Assembly: GCA_015233755.1 (NCBI GenBank) | Contig: JADFXA010000009.1 | Span: forward strand, 1 to 21,564 | DNA: 21,564 nucleotides | Direction: 5' to 3' | Source: Desulfamplus sp. | GTDB lineage: Bacteria; Desulfobacterota; Desulfobacteria; Desulfobacterales; Desulfobacteraceae | Part shown: in pieces, positions 15,112-21,564 of the stretch | Position numbering within the stretch: position 1 is the first letter of the stretch | Layout of the letters: each line of letters begins with the position of its first letter | Program-made: the position numbers and the translations under genes | Notes under the pieces: model-generated | Database searches by the model: none | What the model saw: the letters and a program-made list of their open reading frames with translations, nothing else | What the model was told of the DNA's origin: nothing

Positions 15112-17541
15112 ATGAGTAATGTTAAAGATAAAGTAAACCCAACAAAAGCCTCTAAAGCAAAAGGGTTTAGTAATAAGGGTGTCTGGTTTAAATTTTTGAT
15201 TTATATGGTTGTCGTTGTTCTTGTAAATATTGCGGGAATAACCCTCTTTTTTAGAGCTGATCTTACTTCAAACAAGATATATTCAATCTCTGATGCAAGT
15301 TACAAGGTTGTATCAACTCTGTCCGAACCTTTGACAATTAAAGTGTTTTTTACAAAAAATCTGCCAGCCCCCCACAACAACACAGAGCGTTATCTTCACG
15401 ACCTTTTGGAAGAGTATGCAGCTCAATCTGGCAAGCTGTTTAACTACAGATTTTATGATGTTACAGCAACTGAAGCTGGTGTTACAGAGCAGACAAACGT
15501 AAACCGTGATATGGCAGAAGATTATGGAATATCTCCTGTTCAGATTAGGGTAATTGAAAATGATGAGGTTAAATTTCAGCAGGCATACATGGGGCTTGTT
15601 ATTATTCATGGTGATATGATTGAAAAAATTCCAGCAATCACATCTACAGATGGTCTTGAATATTCGTTGACCTCAACAATCCAGAAGCTGAACAACAAGG
15701 TAAGTGCATTGCTTGCTCTTGATGAAAAGATCAAAATTACACTTTACCTATCGTCATCACTTGAAAAGGTTGCACCGCTTATGGGTATTGATGAGCTTTC
15801 AACAATGCCTAAACGAATTGAAAAGGTAGTTGAAAAGTTAAACAGCAGAAGCCTTGACAAAGTTGAGTATAAATATGTTGATCCAAGCAACACCCTTACT
15901 GGCTCTTCAAATAGCAATAACCTTGATGAGTTGTCTAAGAAATACAATATAATGGCAATGAAGTGGCCTGAAATTCCTCAAAAAGGGATTCCTGCGGGAG
16001 CTGGCTGTGCAGGAATTGTAATGGAGTATAAAGAAAAGGTTAAGACAACCCAGCTTATCAGCAGTATCAAGCTCCCAATTATTGGCACAACATACCAGAT
16101 GGTTGAACCAGAAGCACTTGAAGAGCTTTTTACCCAGACAATGGAGACCATGATCGGCATTAACGAAACTATTGGATACCTTGCAGATCACGGTACGCAC
16201 ACACTCATGGATAGAAACATGGCAATGATGATGCAAGGACAGCAGCAAAGTTCAATGACAGCATTTAATCAGCTTGTTTCTGAGAGATATTCAATACAAA
16301 ATGTCAATTTAAAAGATTCTGCTGATTCACAAGATAAATCAGCATCAACTCCCACTCAATCAAAGAGCTCATCTAATCTATCACCAATTCCAGAAGGGCT
16401 TAAAACATTGATTATTGCAAGACCAACTGAGCCTTTTTCAGACTATGAACTTTTTCAGATTGATCAAGCACTTATGAAAGGGACAAATATCGCATTTTTT
16501 ATGGATACATTTAATGAGGTGATGTCTCAACAGATGTCGTTTGGTGGTGGTCCTCAATATATTCCAATTGACACAGGGCTTGAGAAACTTCTTAACCATT
16601 ATGGTGTAAAGATTGATAAATCTTATATCCTTGATGATAACTGCTACAAACAGCAAAAGCCAGCAAATCAAGGTGGTGGTGAGCAAAAGATTTACTTTGC
16701 CCCAATTATAAAAGATGCAAATATAAACAATACTCCGCCTTACATGAATAATATCAAAGGCATTATTGCTATGAAAATATCGCCTTTAGAGTTAGATGAA
16801 AAACAGCTTGAGCAAAATGGAATTAAAGCCTCAAAGCTATTTTCATCATCAGAAAAGTCATGGCTTATGCAGGGAAATATCAATCTAAATCCAATGTTTA
16901 TGAACCCACCACAAGATGCATCAAAGATGAAATCATATCCTCTTGCCTATATGTTAAACGGTGAGTTTACAAGCTATTTTGCAGGTAAACCAATTCCTCA
17001 AAAAGAGGTTAAAGATGATGCTAAAAATGAAGATGAGAAAAATTTAGAAAATAAAAATGATGCTGAAAATAATGGCTTAGACCCTTCTGCGAATCCAATT
17101 AAAGCACCAGATAGCAAAGGCGAAATATCTGAGACCAATACCGATGATATGAAGAAAAAAATTATTACTGAAAATAAAGACGAGATTGCAAAAATTGAGG
17201 TTCAAAACACTCTAATTACAAAGGGAAAACCTGCTAAAATTTTTGTAATGGCATGTTCTTCAATGCTTCAAGATAATATGCTTGATCCAGAAGGTAGAAC
17301 AACCAATGCAACTTTTCTTTTGAATGTAATTGATCACCTAAATGATAGAGATGATGTTGCATCTATGCGCAGCAAAAACCAGACATTAAATCCGCTTGAA
17401 GAGACCTCTCCAGTTACGAGAACTTTTATAAAACTGTTTAACATCGCAGGGCTTCCTATTTTTGTGATTCTGTTTGGTTTTATCATTTGGGCAAAAAGAT
17501 CATCTAAGAGAAAGACAATTAAATTTATGTTTCAGAAATAG
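15112..17541 (+). CDS. GldG-like ABC transporter auxiliary membrane protein
   Basis: This 809-residue protein has a basic cytosolic N terminus, one membrane helix (about 26-47), and a very large extracytoplasmic region. A second helix near the C terminus (about 779-797) is followed by a basic tail. The first extracytoplasmic part (FRADLTSNKIYSISDASYKV, SEPLTIKVFFTKNLPAPHNN) is the typical GldG/'ABC-type uncharacterised transport' N-terminal domain. The middle (about 365-390 and 430-480) fits the GldG-type domain with segments such as IGYLADHGTH and LKTLIIARPTEPFSDYELF. Two low-complexity inserts stand out, a Ser/Asp-rich one at about 398-429 and a very charged Lys/Glu/Asn/Asp one at about 626-698. 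AAGGAGAG (15096-15103) precedes the ATG by 8 nt. The protein is thought to act with GldA/GldF; its mechanism is not established. Confidence 0.88.
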   Translation: MSNVKDKVNPTKASKAKGFSNKGVWFKFLIYMVVVVLVNIAGITLFFRADLTSNKIYSISDASYKVVSTLSEPLTIKVFFTKNLPAPHNNTERYLHDLLEEYAAQSGKLFNYRFYDVTATEAGVTEQTNVNRDMAEDYGISPVQIRVIENDEVKFQQAYMGLVIIHGDMIEKIPAITSTDGLEYSLTSTIQKLNNKVSALLALDEKIKITLYLSSSLEKVAPLMGIDELSTMPKRIEKVVEKLNSRSLDKVEYKYVDPSNTLTGSSNSNNLDELSKKYNIMAMKWPEIPQKGIPAGAGCAGIVMEYKEKVKTTQLISSIKLPIIGTTYQMVEPEALEELFTQTMETMIGINETIGYLADHGTHTLMDRNMAMMMQGQQQSSMTAFNQLVSERYSIQNVNLKDSADSQDKSASTPTQSKSSSNLSPIPEGLKTLIIARPTEPFSDYELFQIDQALMKGTNIAFFMDTFNEVMSQQMSFGGGPQYIPIDTGLEKLLNHYGVKIDKSYILDDNCYKQQKPANQGGGEQKIYFAPIIKDANINNTPPYMNNIKGIIAMKISPLELDEKQLEQNGIKASKLFSSSEKSWLMQGNINLNPMFMNPPQDASKMKSYPLAYMLNGEFTSYFAGKPIPQKEVKDDAKNEDEKNLENKNDAENNGLDPSANPIKAPDSKGEISETNTDDMKKKIITENKDEIAKIEVQNTLITKGKPAKIFVMACSSMLQDNMLDPEGRTTNATFLLNVIDHLNDRDDVASMRSKNQTLNPLEETSPVTRTFIKLFNIAGLPIFVILFGFIIWAKRSSKRKTIKFMFQK

Positions 17542-17560
17542 TATTCCAGATAAATAAATT

Positions 17561-17664
17561 GGCAATTCCTGTTGCCCCATCCCCTCTCCCCTCCCCAATG
17601 GAGATGGGGAATAATTTCTCCCTCCCCTTGGGGAGGGCTGGGGAAGGGCAAAACAGAATAAGGA
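17561..17664. repeat. GC-rich palindromic element, copy 2, inside the ABC operon
   Basis: The core (17574-17649) starts GCCCCATCCCC and ends GGGGAGGGCTGGGGAAGGGC. It aligns along its full length, with small gaps, to the core at 5025-5105 and in the same orientation. The inner spacer also matches (AATAAT followed by CTCCCTC). The flanks are again complementary, ATTCCTGTT on the left with AACAGAAT on the right, but differ in sequence from those of copy 1. It fills most of the 139-nt gap between the GldG-like and DUF4340 genes. Folded in mRNA it could modulate the expression ratio of the genes on either side. Confidence 0.8.
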
Positions 17665-17680
17665 GGATAATAAAAAAATA

Positions 17681-18775
17681 ATGAAAAAAGAGTATATTAT
17701 ACTTGGGCTGATAATTATTGCACTATCTGCCTATCTTATAACAAATAAAACAGATAGAGATAATTATAGTTTGCCTTCAATTTCGGAAATTAATGTTGCA
17801 GATATAGTTGAAATCAATCTTGAAAAAGATGGTAAAAATATTTTGATTTCAAAAAAAGATAGCTCATGGATCGTTGGTTCTGTTGCTGACAAAACCTATC
17901 CTGCTGACCAAGAGAGTATTACAAAGATTCTTGATATAGTAAAAGCACTTAAAGTATCTGCGTTAGTTTCTGAAAGCGGAAATCTAACGCCTTATGAGTT
18001 AGATGCAAAAAATAAAATCAATGTTACCGTTAAATCTAAAACAGCAACTGTTAGAAAATTTGAAATAGGCAAAACTGCGCCATCTTTTCGCCACACCTTT
18101 GTAAAGTTAGATGGCAGCAAAAGCGTTTATCATGCTGAAAAAAGTTTTCGCCGTGATTTTGAGAAAACAGTTGATGATTTAAGAGATAAAAAGGTTCTTT
18201 CATTTGATAAAAATAAAATAACAAACATTACCCTTAAAAAAGGTGATATTATCAAAGAGGTTGCTATCAAAGATGGAAAACCTGTAGAGAAAAAAGACGA
18301 AAAAGCTCAAGATAGCAGTAAAGATGAAAAGTCCGCGGATAATAAAATTGATGAGAATAAGTCTGGCGAAAATAAATCTGATGATAAGAAAGCTGATAAT
18401 CTTTTAACAAGCAAGAATAATGAGGCTATTGAAGGCATTTTAGCCACATTATCAGATTTAAAGTGTAACAGTTTCACGGATACAGAGAACAAAAATGAGT
18501 TTAAAGATAAAGGAATTGAAGAGATAGCCAAAGTTACTTTAAAAGCAGATGCAAATAAAGAGCTTTCCTTTGTTATCTACAAAAAAGATGCAAAAGAGAA
18601 CTATCCAGCAATAACCTCAGAAAATGTTTATCCATTTTTGCTAACTACTTATGAAGGTAATGATATAATTACCAAAATAGATGATGCAATGGGGTTAAAA
18701 AAAGAGGATAGTCCATCATCAAAAGTTAAAGATAATTCTGAAACAAATCTTGATTCTAAAACTGAAAAGAGATAG
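17681..18775 (+). CDS. DUF4340 domain protein, partner of the GldG-like ABC system
   Basis: The 364-residue protein has an N-terminal signal-anchor helix (YIILGLIIIALSAYLI, about 5-20) and a large extracytoplasmic part. The DUF4340 pattern appears in IVEINLEKDGKNILISKKDSSWIV (about 42-65), YPADQESITKILDIV and FEIGKTAPSFRHTFVKLDGS, with a second, similar beta-rich unit after 245. DUF4340 genes commonly lie directly behind GldG-like genes, as here, so it is probably an extracytoplasmic component of the same machine. Its function is unknown. A strongly charged low-complexity insert of about 40 residues (about 201-243: Lys, Asp, Glu, Ser, Asn) interrupts the two units, and the C terminus (about 340-364) is of similar composition. 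AAGGAGG stands upstream of ATG 17681, just after the palindromic element. Confidence 0.88.
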   Translation: MKKEYIILGLIIIALSAYLITNKTDRDNYSLPSISEINVADIVEINLEKDGKNILISKKDSSWIVGSVADKTYPADQESITKILDIVKALKVSALVSESGNLTPYELDAKNKINVTVKSKTATVRKFEIGKTAPSFRHTFVKLDGSKSVYHAEKSFRRDFEKTVDDLRDKKVLSFDKNKITNITLKKGDIIKEVAIKDGKPVEKKDEKAQDSSKDEKSADNKIDENKSGENKSDDKKADNLLTSKNNEAIEGILATLSDLKCNSFTDTENKNEFKDKGIEEIAKVTLKADANKELSFVIYKKDAKENYPAITSENVYPFLLTTYEGNDIITKIDDAMGLKKEDSPSSKVKDNSETNLDSKTEKR

Positions 18776-18903
18776 TTTACACCCCACAATTCACTTTGAT
18801 TGCTGGTTTATTTTTGTTTAATAATTGTTGTCATTGTTATCTTTTAATAAAATTAATGCCATAGCAATATTTTAACTTACTTATTTAAAAAGGAGAGATA
18901 ATT

Positions 18904-19077
18904 ATGGAGTTGCTTAAAATAATACTTGCTGTTCTACTTCCGCCATTAGGAGTTTTTATTCAAGCAGGACTTGGCAAACAATTCTTGATAAACATTCTGC
19001 TTACAGTTCTTGGATACCTCCCGGGCGTTGTTCATGCAGTATGGCTTATTGCAAAGTCAAATGCTCCACAACATTAG
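18904..19077 (+). CDS. YqaE/Pmp3-family small membrane protein, 57 residues
   Basis: The reading frame from ATG 18904 to TAG 19075-19077 encodes MELLKIILAVLLPPLGVFIQ followed by a second helix containing LGYLPGVVHAVWLI. The LPPLGVF and LGYLPGVVHA blocks are the defining marks of the YqaE/Pmp3 (UPF0057) proteins, small inner-membrane proteins with two helices, linked in yeast and plants to membrane potential and salt stress. A strong AGGAGAG (18891-18897) is 6-7 nt upstream. The gene lies alone in a 435-nt space between the DUF4340 gene and the lipoprotein gene, after a 128-nt AT-rich gap with no promoter I can fix. It is easily overlooked because of its size. A regulatory link to envelope stress is only an analogy. 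Confidence 0.92.
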   Translation: MELLKIILAVLLPPLGVFIQAGLGKQFLINILLTVLGYLPGVVHAVWLIAKSNAPQH

Positions 19078-19096
19078 TCTTTTAGCTTTCTTACAC

Positions 19097-19135
19097 AACC
19101 ATGAGAGTCAATATGATAAAGAGATTCTCATGGTT
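19097..19135. terminator. 13-bp hairpin after the YqaE gene
   Basis: AACCATGAGAGTC (19097-19109) pairs with GATTCTCATGGTT (19123-19135), 13 positions with one G-U wobble, around a 13-nt loop. It begins 20 nt after the YqaE stop. No T-run follows immediately, so it may be a weak terminator or an mRNA-stabilising hairpin. Confidence 0.45.
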
Positions 19136-19210
19136 AGTAATCTCTTAAAAATTCTTCTTTTAGCTATTCTTCTTAAATTTAAACCCTATTATTAAAATGG
19201 AGACTGTAAA

Positions 19211-19813
19211 ATGCGTTCTAAACGTTTGGCAATAGAACTTCAAAGAGTTATTTTTATAATTATTGGGATTAGTATACTATTTTTCTTTTCTGGTTGTAGT
19301 AATAGCCTTTTTTCAGGTTCTGGCAAAAAACAGACCGTAAGCTCTAAAGTCTCTCAACAGACAAACGCAGTATATTATGATTTTGAGGATATTCTTGTCC
19401 CAAGAGATATGAAGATTGATGATAGCTCAACAGTTGTTGTAAGCACCCCAGGACACACTTCAGGAATTATTACATTGAAGGGCAGAATAAGTAAGGATTC
19501 ATTATTAAAATTCTTTAATAACAATATGCAAAAAGATAATTGGAATATAATAAGCCAAATAAGATCACCAACTGCGATTATTCTTATTTTTCAGAAAGCA
19601 TCAAGATGGGCAGTTATTACTCTTCGTGATAGAGAATACTACACTTATGCAGAGATAGGGGTTGCGCCATCATTTGGAGAGACATCTTCAAATGATGTAA
19701 ATATGCCTTCAGAATCAAGCTATAACTCAAATTCAAGTTATGGCTCTGGATTGAATTCTGGTTCTGGAACTAATACTGGCGGGAAAATAGAGAGTCAAAA
19801 TCTATTTGAATAG
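19211..19813 (+). CDS. Uncharacterised lipoprotein, 200 residues
   Basis: The N terminus has a basic start, a hydrophobic core (VIFIIIGISILFFF) and a lipobox-like FSGC with Cys29 as the predicted lipidated residue, so the protein is probably anchored in the inner or outer membrane. The central part (about 55-155) has an alternating pattern: VPRDMKIDDSSTVVVSTPGH, then GIITLKGRISKDSLLKFFNN, MQKDNWNI and IILIFQKASRWAVITLRD. This resembles small alpha-beta lipoproteins common in deltaproteobacteria, but I cannot name the family. The C-terminal ~40 residues are Ser/Gly/Asn-rich and probably disordered. A GGAG (19199-19202) precedes the ATG at 19211. It lies 80 nt upstream of coaBC, on the same strand. 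No enzymatic motif is seen. Confidence 0.8.
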   Translation: MRSKRLAIELQRVIFIIIGISILFFFSGCSNSLFSGSGKKQTVSSKVSQQTNAVYYDFEDILVPRDMKIDDSSTVVVSTPGHTSGIITLKGRISKDSLLKFFNNNMQKDNWNIISQIRSPTAIILIFQKASRWAVITLRDREYYTYAEIGVAPSFGETSSNDVNMPSESSYNSNSSYGSGLNSGSGTNTGGKIESQNLFE

Positions 19814-19881
19814 AAAGATAATTTGACAGATTAAATAAAGAGAAAGAGGCAATTTAGCAATTGAATAGAGCTTAACAGATA

Positions 19882-19886
19882 AAAGG
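19882..19886 (+). promoter_or_regulatory. Ribosome binding site fixing the coaBC start
   Basis: AAAGG ends 7 nt before ATG 19894. The in-frame TTG at 19888 would leave only 1 nt between the site and the start codon. ATG 19894 is therefore the better start, two residues shorter than the longest frame. Confidence 0.6.
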
Positions 19887-19893
19887 TTTGTTT

Positions 19894-21132
19894 ATGTTGA
19901 AAGGTAAGAAAATAATTCTTGGTGTTTGTGGTGGTATTGCTGCATATAAATCAGTTGAGCTTTTGCGACTTTTAAAAAAAGCTGGCGCTGACGTAAAAGT
20001 AGCTATGACTAAATCTGCTTTAGAGTTCGTAGGGGAGCTTACATTTCGTGTACTTTCTGAGAATGATGTTATGACTGATCTCTTTGGAGATAGCTCATCC
20101 AAATCAGCAACTTCTAATAGCTCTAAAGATGTTTCAGTTAGGCATATTGAATGGGCAAAAGAGGCTGATGCAGTTGTTATTGCTCCTGCTACAGCAAATA
20201 TAATAGGAAAGCTTGCCAACGGCATAGCAGATGATGCACTATCTACAATGATGATGGCTGTAACTGCTCCTATAATACTTTGCCCTTCAATGAATACACA
20301 AATGTATGAAAACAGAGCGGTTCAACGTAATATTGATATTTTAGAGCAAGATGGCGTCTTCATTCTTGAACCCGGAACTGGTGAGCTTGCATGTAAGACA
20401 AGTGGTGCTGGGCGTCTTCCTGAACCAGAGATAATTTTTGATAGAGTTATAAAACTTTTTTGTCCAAAAGATTTAAAAAATAAAAAAATAGTCATATCAG
20501 CAGGACCTACAAGAGAGGCAATTGATCCTGTACGGTATATAAGCAATCACTCTTCTGGTAAGATGGGCTATGCCGTTGCAGAAGCTGCGGAAAAACGAGG
20601 AGCTTTAGTAACCTTAGTCTCTGGACCAGTCTCTATTTCCCCTCCTTTTGGCGTAAATTTAATAAACGTTGAGAGCGCAAAAGAGATGGCAGATGCAATG
20701 ATAAAAGAGCTAAGTGATGCAGATATAATCATAAAAGTTGCTGCTGTTGCTGATTATAGACCATTAATTGCTCAGGAAAATAAGATTAAAAAGTGTCAAA
20801 GAGATAGCGGCTCTCTTTCAATTGATTTGATAGAGAATCCAGATATTCTCCAAATTATAGGAAAAATTAAAAGAGAAGATCAATTTCTTGCAGGATTTGC
20901 AGCAGAGACTCAAAACCTTGATAATTATGCTCTTGCAAAAATCGAAAAGAAAAATTTAGATATGATTGCTGGCAATATTGTTGGAATAAAAGGTTCTGGG
21001 TTCCAAGCAGATACTAATAAAGTTAAATTCTTTTTTAAAGATGGATCAACCTACGATATTCCTTTAATGGATAAACTTAAGGTAGCTCATAAACTTCTTG
21101 ATCATATTATTTCACGAGTTGCAAAGGAGTAA
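19894..21132 (+). CDS. coaBC: Bifunctional phosphopantothenoylcysteine decarboxylase / synthetase (CoaBC, Dfp)
   Basis: CoaBC joins 4'-phosphopantothenate to cysteine (CoaB, CTP-dependent) and decarboxylates the product (CoaC, FMN-dependent) on the way to coenzyme A. The 412 residues hold the CoaC flavoprotein first: KKIILGVCGGIAAYKS (5-20), the active-site His84 in VRHIEW, PSMN (131-134) and the flap Cys167 in ACKTSGAGRLPEP. CoaB follows from about 196: IVISAGPTREAIDPVRYISN, HSSGKMGYAVAEAA, VAAVADYRP and the IKKxxxxxxIDLIENPDIL stretch. Both halves look intact. A Ser/Asn-rich insert of about 15 residues (about 66-80) sits just before the active His. The start choice is explained at the RBS entry. 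A frame with a possible DNA-repair gene begins 66 nt downstream. Confidence 0.95.
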   Translation: MLKGKKIILGVCGGIAAYKSVELLRLLKKAGADVKVAMTKSALEFVGELTFRVLSENDVMTDLFGDSSSKSATSNSSKDVSVRHIEWAKEADAVVIAPATANIIGKLANGIADDALSTMMMAVTAPIILCPSMNTQMYENRAVQRNIDILEQDGVFILEPGTGELACKTSGAGRLPEPEIIFDRVIKLFCPKDLKNKKIVISAGPTREAIDPVRYISNHSSGKMGYAVAEAAEKRGALVTLVSGPVSISPPFGVNLINVESAKEMADAMIKELSDADIIIKVAAVADYRPLIAQENKIKKCQRDSGSLSIDLIENPDILQIIGKIKREDQFLAGFAAETQNLDNYALAKIEKKNLDMIAGNIVGIKGSGFQADTNKVKFFFKDGSTYDIPLMDKLKVAHKLLDHIISRVAKE

Positions 21133-21198
21133 TATTAAAAAGAGAGATATTTTTTTAGTAGCTTGTTTTAATTTAGGGGTTAAAAAAATAATTCAAGA

Positions 21199-21564
21199 TT
21201 GGATAAAATTGTTTTGAAAACCGATTTTTTTACAATACTCCAACAGACATCTGAACTACTTTCATGGTATAAAGAGATAGGAATTCAAAACCTTGATCTA
21301 TCTGAAGAATCTCTCAATTCAATAAGTAGATGGTGTAATAAAAACTCTACACAATATACTAATATAAAATCAAATAGTTCCCCAATATCTTGCCAACATC
21401 CTGTCAAAAATTTAACACAACATAATACTCATTCAAATCAAAATTCTACCCATTTAACAGAACATCATACCAATCTAAAAAAAGTTGGCAGCACTGCAGC
21501 AAAAGCTCACAATGTAGTTGATGGACTTTCCTCTTTTTTTAACCCCATTGCATCATCTATTTTG
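21199..21564 (+). CDS. Partial gene with low-complexity N-terminal region, possibly a uracil-DNA glycosylase
   Basis: The frame is open from the TAA at 21181 to the window end. No ATG fits. TTG 21199 or TTG 21214 is the probable start, without a convincing Shine-Dalgarno, so the start is uncertain. The protein begins with a helical segment (FFTILQQTSELLSWYKEIGI, then LDLSEESLNSISRW). A stretch of about 50 residues follows that is very rich in Asn, Ser, Thr, His and Gln, then STAAKAHNVVDGLSSFFNPI. The opening helix of the form 'L..L..LLSWYKEIG' reminds me of the N-terminal extension of family 4 uracil-DNA glycosylases, which occur near coaBC in some deltaproteobacteria. The catalytic part lies outside the window, so this is a guess. 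Reading is + strand, 66 nt after coaBC. Confidence 0.4.
   Translation, partial: MDKIVLKTDFFTILQQTSELLSWYKEIGIQNLDLSEESLNSISRWCNKNSTQYTNIKSNSSPISCQHPVKNLTQHNTHSNQNSTHLTEHHTNLKKVGSTAAKAHNVVDGLSSFFNPIASSIL

Noticed and set aside
15907..16248. A 113-residue - strand frame inside the GldG-like gene.
   Set aside because: It is a shadow of a well-supported coding frame, with no family features.
19010..19195. A 61-residue + strand frame.
   Set aside because: It overlaps the YqaE gene in another frame, lacks a ribosome site and runs through the hairpin. It looks like a chance frame.
19888..19893. TTG 19888 as the start of coaBC.
   Set aside because: It leaves 1 nt between the AAAGG site and the start. 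ATG 19894 has a normal 7-nt spacing and gives the usual CoaC N terminus.

Overview
The window is AT-rich and packed with bacterial housekeeping genes. Selenium metabolism, a fused 2-oxoacid:ferredoxin oxidoreductase alpha subunit, a Uma2-type gene and a GldA/F/G-like transporter together suggest a Desulfobacterota (Desulfobacterales-like) anaerobe. That placement is inferred from gene content only. No tRNA, rRNA, CRISPR array, transposase or phage gene was seen.

Layout. (1) 3-2123, + strand: the 3' end of a Uma2-family gene, then selD and yedF. selD is itself a selenoprotein gene. An in-frame UGA at 478-480 is followed by a bacterial SECIS hairpin, so the true gene starts near 325 and is longer than an ordinary stop-to-stop reading gives. 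A perfect 15-bp palindrome (2128-2164) separates yedF from the convergent genes. (2) 5978-2180, - strand: proC, then the fused gamma/alpha and beta subunits of a 2-oxoacid:ferredoxin oxidoreductase. proC and korA are separated by a large GC-rich palindromic element. (3) 6159-10106, + strand: a tight five-gene run of a TIGR02757 protein, an EptA-type phosphoethanolamine transferase, a PAP2 phosphatase, an unknown 77-residue protein and a DHFR/RibD-like reductase. The transferase plus phosphatase pair suggests lipid A (envelope) remodelling. (4) 10223-13009: a class A penicillin-binding protein with its own terminator, followed by a 348-base intergenic stretch. (5) 13358-18775: a GldA/GldF/GldG-like ABC system with a DUF4340 protein. 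A second copy of the GC-rich palindromic element lies between gldG and the DUF4340 gene. (6) 18904-21132: a 57-residue YqaE/Pmp3 membrane protein, a lipoprotein, and coaBC for coenzyme A synthesis. (7) 21199 to the window end: the start of a gene with a low-complexity N-terminal region, possibly a uracil-DNA glycosylase.

Three themes deserve attention. The first is the UGA/SECIS in selD. The second is the pair of related GC-rich palindromes, each with its own complementary flanks. The third is the repeated presence of hydrophilic low-complexity inserts inside otherwise conserved enzymes (SelD, KorA, PBP1A, GldG-like, DUF4340, CoaBC and the last gene).
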